Shown piece after piece: positions 36,053 to 45,997 of a stretch of DNA of 64,000 bases (within the stretch, counting starts at the first letter, position 1; each line of letters begins with the position of its first letter). Origin of the DNA: Saturnia japonica (taxonomy: Eukaryota; Arthropoda; Insecta; Lepidoptera; Saturniidae); NCBI GenBank assembly GCA_033032175.1, contig CM065309.1, positions 20,646,001 through 20,710,000 on the forward strand. The letters run 5' to 3'. Position numbers and translations under genes: made by a program. The notes under the pieces are model-generated. The model did no database searches. It saw nothing but the letters and a program-made list of their open reading frames with translations, and had not been told where the DNA came from.

Positions 36053-36143
36053 CAGGTAGGCCAGAAAGATTTGCGAATTAAAAAAAACTAAATACAATAC
36101 AGCTACACATCTTTATTTCAATTAAAATGGACATCTGGGAAAT

Positions 36144-37503
36144 TTATTTCCTAAAAATTACATCATTCAGGTGTGCACCATCCCGCTGCAAACATTCCTC
36201 GAATCTGAACCTCAAATTGGTAAAAACTCGCTGAAACATTGCGCGAGGAATAGCTGCCATTTCTTTTCGGATATTTATCTTCAACTGGTTAATCGTGGCT
36301 GGGTTATTGGAGTAAACTCTACTTTTCAGGTATATCTATCTCTACATGAAAAAGTCCGGTGTCGTTAGATCCGGACTTCTAGGCGGCCATGCAATGCAAC
36401 TGCCTCGTTAGCCTAGTGGCTGTAAGTGCGACTTCTATGATCGAGATCCTAGGTTCGAATCCCAGGTCGAGCAAAGTGTTATTGGGTTTTTCCTATGAAA
36501 TTCTCATTAGCAGCTCGGAGTTTGGTTTCGTTTTTGATTAATGGCAAAAGGCTCACCCCCTATTACATGGGACCTAAAAACATACTCGGCGAACTGTGGG
36601 TGTACAAATGCACACCTCAGCCTAACCCTTCGGGGAATATAGGCGTGATGGTATGTTATGTTATACAATGTCACCTTGGAGCGATATCAGTTTCCCAGCA
36701 AACGTCTCGTTTACGGCCGCCAACGAAGCATTAGATGTATGGCATGTCGCACCATCTTGTTTAAACCACGTCACACGATTATAGGCTTCAAATTGTTGCA
36801 GTTAAAAATCCCTTAACATGGCTATGTATCGGTCGGAGTTTACAGTGACAGATAACCTTTGTTGATTTTCAAAGAAATAGGAACCGATAAATCTGTGTGC
36901 TGATATGGCCGCCCAATCGGTTACTTTCGGCGAATGCAGAGGCTTTTGATGTTTTGCACGTGAGTTCTCTGTAGCCCAGTAACGGCAATTTTGTTTATTG
37001 ACATGCCCATTTAAGTGAAAATGGGCTTCGTCGGAGAACAGAATATTATTGAAACTCTGAAAGCGTTTCAACATTGTTTCAACAAAAGCTCGTCGTTAAA
37101 TTGGGTCATTTGGCAGTAATTCCTGCACAAGTTGAATTTTATAAGGGTGCAAATTCAAATCTTTCAACAAAATGCCACCCAAAGATTTTCTCGACACCAT
37201 AAGTTCAGCTGATCGCTTGCGAGTCGATAGACCAGGATTACGTTGAATTGAAGCTCTAACTTGTTCAATTGTGTCTTCAGTTCTTGTTGACCTTGGGCGT
37301 CCCGCAGGCTTCTGTTTGCGAGTCGAACCAGTAGCTTCGAACTTTTTGACTCACGATCGAATCACACTTTCCTTCGGACACTGATTTACGTCATGTAATC
37401 CAAAGTCACGCCGAAATAAACGTCGAACAATAGCCCACGAATCGCCATTTTTATAATAATGTTTAACGCAGAATGCACGCTGCGCTCCGGTTAAGCGATC
37501 CAT
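36144..37503 (-). pseudogene. Dead Tc1/mariner-type transposase, split by a SINE
   Basis: Starts MDRLTGAQRAFCVKHYYKNG at 37503, with a helix-turn-helix region (PAGRPRSTRTEDTIEQVRAS) after it. A stop codon follows LLPNDPI near 37100. The first catalytic Asp block is ILFSDEAHFHLNGHVNKQN near 37040; the ISLQGDI block near 36685 precedes the SINE. After the SINE, WPPRSPDLT and a terminal GAHLNDVIFRK end at 36144. The same family begins at 63905 at the right edge. Confidence 0.85.
36403..36666 (+). mobile_element. tRNA-derived SINE, copy 2, inside the transposase
   Basis: CTCGTTAGCCTAGTGGCTGT start, B box GGTTCGAATCC at 36452-36462, CAGGTCGAGCAAAGTGTTAT, GGCGAACTGTGGGTGTACAA and TATAGGCGTGATGGTATG end. 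It interrupts the transposase coding sequence just before the third catalytic block. Confidence 0.85.
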
Positions 37504-37610
37504 CGCGACTAAATTTCCGATAACCGAGCTTCTCATCCCCACCACCCGTGCAGTCTCCGTTCATAAGGTTTAAACGCAAGAGTATTTCTCATCTGTTCTC
37601 CAAGTCCGGT

Positions 37611-37680
37611 GAAGCTGTAAAAGCCATCAGAGGCTCCAGGGTCCCTAAGGCTAACAGTATAGTCAGTTTTAAAAAAAAAA
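37611..37680 (+). mobile_element. Short A-tailed retroposon, copy 3
   Basis: CAAGTCCGGTGAAGCTGTAA, AAGCCATCAGAGGCTCCAGG, CTAACAGTATAGTCAGTTTT, then A10. Same subtype as copy 2. Inserted near the 5' end of the transposon, upstream of the transposase start. Confidence 0.8.
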
Positions 37681-37720
37681 GTGTTTTTTTAAATCGTACG
37701 CCTTTCTGGCCCATTCTGTA

Positions 37721-38640
37721 TAAGACTGCTTAGCGCCTACAGAACTGCGTAATGATATACAGCCTAGATGTTTTTTCGAATGCAGTCCTGAAAACTTACA
37801 TCTACCTCGATTTTGGAAGTATCTAGTTGCAAAAGGATAACATGATACTGATGTCATTATATTTTCGCAGTGCACTTAAAATGTCTTCTATTTTAAGCAA
37901 AATTTTTAATATCTTGGGTTACATTATCGCAACAATATCGCGACAATTTTTATTTTCTTATACTCGTCATAACTTCAAAACAAATGTACTGATTTGAATA
38001 ATTCAAAAAATTAATGTACTCCTACGTAATCAGCATAAATGATTTGGATAAGAATCCATATGATGATACGGACATAATCACTTTTTCTTCGCCATCCGTG
38101 TTTTAGTTGACCAATTTGAAGTAGACCTATAACTATTATAATTAAATATAATATTGTCTCGCGGACTTTTTTGTTCACATACTGAGAACGTTCAATATAT
38201 ATAGTATTTTTATGTAATATCAATAGTTTTAGCATCGCACACGAATATAAAATATTAAGTCATTTTTTTATACTTTGTGTAAAATTAATGACATTTGTAT
38301 GAGGAATAAATTAATTTTTCAAATTAAAATATCACTTATGTAGCTTTATATCAATGAAAGAATTTTTAACGGCGATCCCGTAGTTTTTGAGTTTATCCAT
38401 TACAAACAAAAAATCAAATCTTTCTTCTTTATAATATTAGCATAGATATATGTACACTGATTGATCTCGGAACACGACAAAACAAAAGAAAATCATAGAT
38501 GGTTTACCACTCTATGTCTATGGTATAGTAAATCATCCCTTATTGTACCGCCTTGTGAGATGATTATACAAAAACGCGAAACACTATTATATCTTCCGAA
38601 AAGCGTAAATATGAATTTTCATATCCCTAAATTGAGAAAT
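37721..38640. other. Spacer between genes B and C
   Basis: AT-rich, no supported gene. A possible repeat border lies near 38430, where a TATAATATTAGCATAGATAT end motif is followed by unrelated sequence. Confidence 0.4.
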
Positions 38641-38975
38641 AGTGGGTTCTTTATTTAAACTTTCATCCCCTATTTCACCCCTTAAACTTTTATTTTGACG
38701 ACATAATATAGCCAACGTTATTCTCCAAGGTCCAATATATCTCTATAGCAAAAGTCATCAAAATTGGTTTGATCGGTTCTTCATGCGAACTTTAATCCCC
38801 CATTTCACCCCTTCCAGTTTTATTTTCGTGACAAAAAATAGCCTATGTCCTTTCTCAAAGTTCAATCTATGTCTTTACCAAAAAACATCAAAACTGGCTC
38901 AGCGGTCTAGACGTGAAAACGCAACAAACAAAACAAACAGAATTACTTTCGCATTTATAATATTAGTATGGATTA
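38641..38975 (+). repeat. Lepidopteran ATTAGTATGGAT-ended repeat with internal duplication
   Basis: CATCCCCTATTTCACCCCTT and its near copy AATCCCCCATTTCACCCCTT are about 130 bp apart. The unit ends CGCATTTATAATATTAGTAT then GGATT. This is a familiar non-coding retroposon tail of moths and butterflies; the autonomous parent is not visible here. Confidence 0.7.
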
Positions 38976-40442
38976 TTCATTTCATTATGCTGTCATTCTC
39001 AATGGTATCATTTACCAATTAAAATAAGATTCATAACAGTAAATTACCCAACAGCAAAAATTTTGGAAATGAATTATCTTTCTTTATACCTGTAATAATT
39101 TATCTCTATACTTTTCCGTGTTTTTCTATAACTGATAATTTAGTATGGAAAAATAAAAAAAGATCGATTGTTGTGGTTTCCTTTTAGTTTTCGTTAATAG
39201 GGATTTTTTAATTGTTAGTACAAATTCAAAAAGTGAATCGATAAAAGATCGATAGTTTATTCGAGGATTTTTTTGTGATTGGTTTATCAGATTTCGATGC
39301 GAACCGTTTTTTTTTTTCGAAATGAATTGCCATTCCAAGCAATGGCGCAACCTTGACACGCTCGACTGGTTATGAGTAACCGACATATATCCAGCCTAAG
39401 CTGACCCTATTTTAATATAATTTAACATATAGATCTGAGGTCAATTTATACTGAACCTTAATCTCCGAAACTGTCCATTTTTTGTTTTATGTAAACTTTT
39501 ATCATCATCATCATTTTACAAACCATAATATATAGTTAACTTAACTTCCAGTCAAATTCAACTGAACAGTTGTTTTAGAGCAATTTTATCGAACAAATGT
39601 ACGACGTGATTTTGTAAATTGATATAACTTTTTTATTTATTAACTAATTGAAGTAAAACAAACACTAAATGTTAATTGAAGCATACCACAATATATTAGT
39701 GTACACTGCAGCCAAATCGGTTAAGCCGTTTCTGAGATTAGCGCGCACAAACTCAGGCAAACAGACAAAAATTATAACAGTCATTGTTTTGGGTTCTACT
39801 GCGTTCATAAAGGCCCCCAATAATGATTTTTCTCATATATCTTCTATGTACAGACATCGATCAGTTACGTTTTTATTATATCTATAGATAGATAGGAATA
39901 TGACGTGCGTTATCAATCGCGGTTCGCGGGAGTTTATATATTCTAAGCGTTATACCTATTGTAAATTATCTGGATTATTACAGTTTTGCTACAATGGAAT
40001 AATTTCATTGTGTTATTCCACATGTGGTGAAAATAAAACTAGGGTGAAAGTTTGTATGAAGAACCCATTCATATTTTTATGCTTTTGATAAGAAAGAAAT
40101 AAAAGGGGTTTCAGGTTTTTCAAAAAACTTTCCGTATGCCGGTACAATAAGATATGATTTTAATTATTTTTGAAGTTTTATTGGGACGGTTAATGTGTTG
40201 TATTCATATTGGTATATAATATCAATACCATACAAACAGTAATAATTTTCTTTTGGTTTGTCGTGTTCCGAAATCAGCCGGTGCATATGCTGTAATATAG
40301 CGGGGTGGTAGGGATTGCGACCACAATACACATAGTGATAAACCCCTATGATTTTTTTTTGTTATTATATAAATATAGCTATCCCATATTAATAAATCTG
40401 TAGTCCTATCTTTAATATTTTTCCTAAATTTCCCGATACGCA
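38976..40442. other. Spacer between genes B and C, right part
   Basis: AT-rich, no supported gene. The text near 39700-39770 (CAGCCAAATCGGTTAAGCCG, AACTCAGGCAAACAGACAAA) resembles the end of the common ATTAGTATA-type retroposons, without a clear boundary. Confidence 0.4.
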
Positions 40443-41515
40443 TATAATAATAATAATAATTTATTTCTCATAAATGCAGGTTACATTTCGGTGTTTGGTC
40501 TATAATTATATGAGTCCGGGTACATTTAGTCACATTGCGCGACATACAAATATTACATTAATTAAATCGATTCTCATAAAATATACTTAAAATTAAAAAT
40601 ATTTAATTATTAAAATTTTACATATTACACCCACTTAGAAGAGCTATCTATATGTACAATATTCTGCCTTATTATTAATGAAGTCTGATACAGAATAATA
40701 TGATTTTTCTATTAGCCACAATTTTAATTTTCCGGCTAACCTTTTTTCTAGCAGTTCCCTAATATCGTAAAGGACGGGATTATATATACGTCCACACCTG
40801 TGTGGCATAGCAACTCTTATTGTATAATGCCGTTTTCGGTACTACTCTAGGTAAAACAATTCTGTCAGTATTCCTGGTATTTCTGGGAAATATGTCCCTG
40901 GCTGTTTTGAACAAGTTCGGGTGTTATTAACAAATTTAGCTGCTTCCAGTATATACATGCAGGGCAAAGTCAGTATACGTAGGTTTTTAAACAAGGACCT
41001 GCATGACTCCCATGGGGGTATACCACCAGCTACCCTAACACATTTTTTCTGTGCTATGAAGGCTCTCTGAACATCTGCAGAGTTTCCCCATAGTTTAATA
41101 CGGAGGCAACATATCCGTGGTATGCTGCCAATACGGTTTTTTGAGTACAAGTTTTTTTTTAATTTGTACAACACAAAAACAAAACTTAGAATTTTGCTAC
41201 ATACATTTTCAATGTGGGTTTTCCAGTTCAGGTATCTATCAATTCTAAAGCCCAAAAATGTTGCTTCTTCAAACTCCGTTAACTCAGTATCTCTGTAGCA
41301 AATGTGCATGCCCTTATGTACTCTTCCGTATACATTAAATTGCATATAATTTGTTTTGGTCTGATTGACACTCGGATTATTTTCATTAAAACATTTTATA
41401 ATTAATAATTCAATTTTATTATTAATGTCATTATTAAATTTATTAATAACACAATTTCTATTACATGTCATAATTAAGGAAATGTCGTCGTATATGACAT
41501 CATATGTCATATGTC
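40443..41515 (-). mobile_element. LINE (Jockey/CR1-like), 3' third: reverse-transcriptase end and 3' tail
   Basis: A 222-codon minus-strand frame (41510-40842) covers the end of a reverse transcriptase: VIYDDISLIM (a decayed Y-x-D-D block), QTKTNYMQFN, EATFLGFRIDRYLNWKTHIE and KKCVRVAGGIPPWESCRSLF. The 3' end runs to a (TAA/ATT)n tail at 40443-40460. This is the downstream part of the element that continues at 43084-43640 and 44105-44760. Confidence 0.75.
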
Positions 41516-43083
41516 ATCATATATGAACAATACTGATCACGAATATGCCATTAAATTTTTTTATGTCCGTCAGTCTGTCTGTTTGTATGTCCAGATTTAA
41601 CTCAAAAACGGCTTTACCGATTCTTATGAAATGTTGTACACGGGATATTATTGGTTAGTTGATAGGATATAAGAAATTTCAATATTATTTTTAGGTAATG
41701 TGACAAAAAATAATTTCAAAATAAAATATATTTTCGTTAATTCAATTATGTACACGGGAAGTATAAGTCATTCCATGAATGATAAGTAATGAGAATTATC
41801 AATAACACTTTTGGGAAACGTAAAAAAATTCAAAAAATTAAAATTTAATTAATTCTTAACCGATTTTGATGAAATTTTATACATGGGAAGTCTAACTGTT
41901 AAAATAATTAATGGACTATAAAAATTGTCAATATTATTTCTATAAAAAAAAAGTAATTCAAAAAGTTTCATTTTCATCAATTCTCAACCGATTCTGATCA
42001 AATTTTGTAGACGGGAAACATACATCATACCTACTATAATTGAGAGTCTATAAGAATTAATAATGCATTAGACATTGTACATTACAATAATAGTTTTCAA
42101 CCGATTTTGATGAAAATTGTACACGGGAAATACATGATGCCACTCCTCAATTGACACGGCATTTGAATTGTCAACAATATGAGTAAAAATAAAGGGATTT
42201 AAATAATTACTGCGTAGTAATAAACGCGTGCGGAGCCGCGGGCACAACGCTAGTTAAACTATATTTTCAGTAATATTCTCTTGCCTGCCACGTAAAGTAT
42301 ATACTTTTAATTTGTTTAATTTAATAAGTAGTTTAATTTATTCTTTTGGAATGGAAATATAAAATATTGAAACAAATTGAGAACTATACAGAGATGAATA
42401 ATGGACATCTTGTTTACCGTCGACACTTGTATTCATAATTAAACAATATTAATAACTAGATGTGCCCGTGGCTCCACTCGCGTGGACTACAAAATACTGT
42501 CGGTAGAGCACACGAGAATCGTATGTGAATGCTTTTTTAAAGATCAAAATGCTTATTGTGAATGATCTTCAGAAGATAGACATAATGTATTTTTGTAGGT
42601 TTTTTAGGATCTACAATTATGGAGTACGTCAATTTAAAATATATCTTGTGGTTTACTCAGCGTGATCCATTTAAGCGCCGCAAAAGCGTGTTTTTAAAAA
42701 TCATTCACATTTATCGTCCCTGCTTATTTCGCATGATAATTTATTTTAGAAAATATATCCTTTAACCTGATCAGATAATATAGCCGTGAATTAAAAAAAA
42801 AACATGTAAATCATATAAGTGGCACTTGTGTATAAAGTACATAAAAGGAAAGAAAGACAGAAAGAATTTGAGTTTTATAATATGCTTAGACAGATATCAG
42901 TTTTTTTTAACTAGTAACCGCCCGAAACTTCGTACACGTTAATCTATAAAAATAAATAAAATGAAAGTGTTTGTTTGTAGTATCAAATTTATTCCGGCTA
43001 ATCTCCGAACCAGTTGGACTGATTTTGACAGAAATTTTACTGGCAGTTGGTTCATGTTATGGATAAGGAATAATTTAGGCTAC
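41516..43083. repeat. Nested repeat block that splits the LINE
   Basis: Contains minus-oriented material starting near 42256 (its reverse complement begins AACTAGCGTTGTGCCCGCGG) with four decayed internal repeats of the type ACCGATTCTTATGAAATGTTGTACACGGG at about 41620, 41860, 41985 and 42100. A plus-oriented piece starts at 42462 (AGATGTGCCCGTGGCTCCAC). It ends near 43083 with AAAATTTCTGTCAAAATCAG on the minus strand. No protein recognised. Confidence 0.6.
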
Positions 43084-43640
43084 CTTACTAACTTAAGCAA
43101 CAACATGTCATGGCCAATTCGTTAAAAAGCCTTTCTGTGATCCGTGTATACGACATCGACCTGGCTACCTCTGTCCATAGCATCAGTGATAAAATCAATA
43201 AGTAGGACTAGGTTAGAGACTGTAGATCGTTCTTTTAAGAAACCATGTTGATAAGGAGTAAAAATAAATTTAAGATCAGAATACATTTGATTATATACAA
43301 TTCTTTCGAATAGCTTGGCTATAATACATAGTTTGGATATCCGCCAATAGTTGATAATATTCATTTAAACTCCTTTTTGGACACAGGCGTTATGAACGCT
43401 GATTTCCATATTTTGGGGACTATACATATAGATAAAGACTTAGCATTGAAATTGGCACGGTAAAAGAAATTTAGAGGCGATACAGTCTGGACCTGCTACT
43501 TTTCAGGTATCCATTTTTTTGATCAGCTCGGCTACTTCAACAACATTCACTGTGATGCTACAAATATTGGATAGATAATTTACAGAATCGATGTAACAAG
43601 GAGAGGGACAATTTGTGTTACGATTATTACCATTTATAGT
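43084..43640 (-). mobile_element. LINE reverse-transcriptase start, middle piece
   Basis: Minus-strand frame 43364-43122: INYWRISKLCIIAKLFERIV, FTPYQHGFLKERSTVSNLVL and DVVYTDHRKAF. A stop then breaks the frame, but the reading continues as RIGHDMLLLKLV up to 43084, where the nested block cuts in. This fits the fingers/palm of a Jockey-like reverse transcriptase. Confidence 0.75.
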
Positions 43641-43995
43641 AGGGGGGGGGAATAGTGGACTGTATTTTTTTCTATAAGTCACGTTGAACTAAGTTCTGAT
43701 ATACAATATGGCGGAATCCCTCGTGCACTTCGATGACTCTAATAATAGGGCAAAACCACTTACCTTAACTCCGGTTTCTTCTTATAATTAGAGAATCTCT
43801 TGCGCAGGTCCAGTTACACAAACGCACTGCAGACACCAATAGTTTATAATATTTTGTATCTCTTAGTAGTAGAGATGGTTGCATTGCGGCGCGGTACACA
43901 CACGGCGGTGCAAGACGTATCTAACACTCATCATCCCCGCATGGCGCGGGGTGAGGGGGTCCAAGGCAATGAGCGATGCCTTAGGACGCGGAAGA
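43641..43995 (+). repeat. Dispersed repeat, copy 2 (partner at 1198-1510)
   Basis: Begins with a G run (43642-43650), then ATATGGCGGAATCCCTCGTG, AAACCACTTACCTTAACTCC, TAGTAGAGATGGTTGC and GGGTCCAAGGCAATG. Order matches copy 1. Confidence 0.7.
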
Positions 43996-44010
43996 GATCT
44001 TGCCACCGTT

Positions 44011-44104
44011 CAAGTCCGGTGAAGCTGTAAAAGCCGCAGCGGCTCTGTTTTTGGATAGGGCCCCTAAGGCTAACAGAGTAGTCAGTTCAAAAAAAAAAAA
44101 AAAA
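44011..44104 (+). mobile_element. Short A-tailed retroposon, copy 4, with 13-bp target duplication
   Basis: CAAGTCCGGTGAAGCTGTAA, AAGCCGCAGCGGCTCTG, TAGGGCCCCTAAGGC, GAGTAGTCAGTTC and an A tail. A perfect 13-bp repeat ATCTTGCCACCGT lies at 43997-44009 and 44104-44116. This copy fixes both ends of the element. Confidence 0.9.
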
Positions 44105-44760
44105 TCTTGCCACCGTCATTCACGGTAGGGTTGTACCCGATTATTAGGTCATTGAGTACACGTTTAGGCGCAAATAATAGTAGAGTTATAAAAACTAGAA
44201 TAACATATTCTGAAAATGCCTCGCATATAGACTCACCAGTGCATACGAACTTATTACTGTAATTTAAAGAGTTAGGTACTGCATTACCGTTATGAGGCAT
44301 TTGCTTAGGATTCATTTTAATTGTTTTTTCTATAACATCTAAATAGACAACATAACATTCAGATTCCATCTTTTTTACTCTCTCACGTAGAATTTTAAAT
44401 AACACTTCATCAGATTTATTTGCGTAGGTTCTAATTTTTTTTTTATATTTGTGTTTTTCTTTTATAGTTTGAATAAGCGATTTACTATAACAAGTTGGAT
44501 AAGTTTTATTGTGAAAAACTCTTCCGAAGGTTTTTAACAATTTCGGGCAACTGGTGGATTTTTTGGAGGAATTGGGCTGGTACAATTGAGGTCGGCCAGC
44601 ATCACGCATAATAAGCGCATATGGACATCGAGTTGCGGAAAATAAGCTCATGTAAACCTGTAAGCAGCTGCATTGCCAGCCTTCGCAGTAATAACAAGAT
44701 GAGATGGAGCGAAAGTATCCACGCATGTAACATCCCATAGCAGCGGTTTACCCATCTATC
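44105..44760 (-). mobile_element. LINE ORF2 piece upstream of the reverse transcriptase
   Basis: A long minus-strand frame (44738-44082) includes YSKSLIQTIKEKHKYKKKIR, TYANKSDEVLFKILRERVKK and VYLDVIEKTIKMNPKQ. This is the linker region between endonuclease and reverse transcriptase in Jockey-like LINEs. Its end runs into the short retroposon and dispersed repeat. Not a host gene. Confidence 0.65.
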
Positions 44761-45059
44761 CAGGGCAGCTATGATGTCATGCCGTTGGCTCCTGTACCGT
44801 CATCAACTATTAAACCCTTAGTAAAAATTTTGTGCATTTTCATTGTTCTTAATTAGCCCCCTCTAAGTACAATCCTACTTATATGTTAAGGTCATAGGTT
44901 CAGGAATTTTAAAACGATATACGTTCTAACAAACACATAAACCGATAAACAGTCAAAACTTTTTAGAAATGATTTTAATGTATTCTGTCTTGCGTCATTT
45001 ATCCCCTATTTTATTTTTGTGTTCCAATATATTATTCCATATTTTACATTATATATATT

Positions 45060-45722
45060 ACTAGCAGACCCGCGCAAATTTGTCTGCGTCATATAGAGAG
45101 AGAGAGAGAGAGAGAGAGAGTAGCTCGTAGGCAACGTATTATAGTGCCTCCCGCCTCGCACATCATTCTGCATAATAAAAATGCGCTCACGATACTTGAT
45201 CATTATTTTGCTAGTTGCCGAGTTATTTTAAAACTGTGATATCTCCTGAGATATTCATTTAAATCAATTACTGTAAAGTGGAATGTTGTACAAAATTAAA
45301 TACTTGTGATGAATAAGGTATTTATATCGATAAGTATTAATACATGTATATAAAAACACCTTCACATATAATTTATTATTTTATAACATATTTTATTACC
45401 ATAGAGAAGGTTAAATTAAGTAAACCTTAAAAGATAGATATGCTATCGCGCATTTTTTTAAGAGAAACAATTCTGCCACAAACGATCAATTCACGCAGCG
45501 AATACAGTGGAAGCTTTCAAAAGTAATAAATTTCCCTCGTTTTTGCAACATTATTCATGATGCGCCGCGGCGCCGATCCTATTGGTCATAGTGTTCTCCT
45601 CGATAATGGGCTATCCAATCCAACACTAAAACATTTTTTTCCATTCGAACCAGTAGTTCCTAAGATTGGTACGATCAACCAAATAAACAAATAAACTCTT
45701 CATTTCTATAATATTAGTATAT
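45060..45722 (+). repeat. Dispersed repeat R650, copy upstream of gene C
   Basis: ACTAGCAGACCCGCGCAAAT, a long AG tract (45095-45120), CTCCCGCCTCGCACATCATT, GAGTTATTTTAAAACTGTGA, CCATTCGAACCAGTAGTTCC and the end TATAATATTAGTATATATA. This is the most complete copy, about 660 bp. It ends about 275 bp upstream of the gene C start codon. Confidence 0.8.
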
Positions 45723-45997
45723 ATATAAATTATACAATATGTATAATATATTGATAGATAATTTATGAGTGTATTATTGGTATATATAAAAATTATTATC
45801 AATGCAAACAGGAACCGTTTGTAACAGTAAAACAAAAGAAGAAATATTATATTATTTTTACCAAAAACAGCAAATGAATTCTTATAGCACCTGATATAAT
45901 ATCTCAACAAAAGGCATCGAAATAAATATATATAGTACTACCGCAAAGGAAGATTCGCATTATTTTTGAAATTACTCGAGACTTAAATTTATCGAAA

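Larger units (their letters stand above)
36053..37720 (-). mobile_element. Tc1/mariner-superfamily element with two nested insertions
   Basis: The ends are inverted repeats: ACAGGTAGGCCAGAAAG near 36054 and, reverse-complemented at the right end, ACAGAATGGGCCAGAAAG near 37720, both followed by a run of A. The minus-strand transposase is broken. A SINE (36403-36666) and a short retroposon (37611-37680) sit inside, so both are younger than this element. Confidence 0.85.

Noticed and set aside
40842..41510. 222-codon minus-strand frame as a host gene
   Set aside because: It is the end of a LINE reverse transcriptase with a decayed Y-x-D-D block.
44082..44738. 218-codon minus-strand frame as a host gene
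   Set aside because: Blocks match the linker of Jockey-like LINE ORF2, and its end runs through the A tail of a short retroposon.
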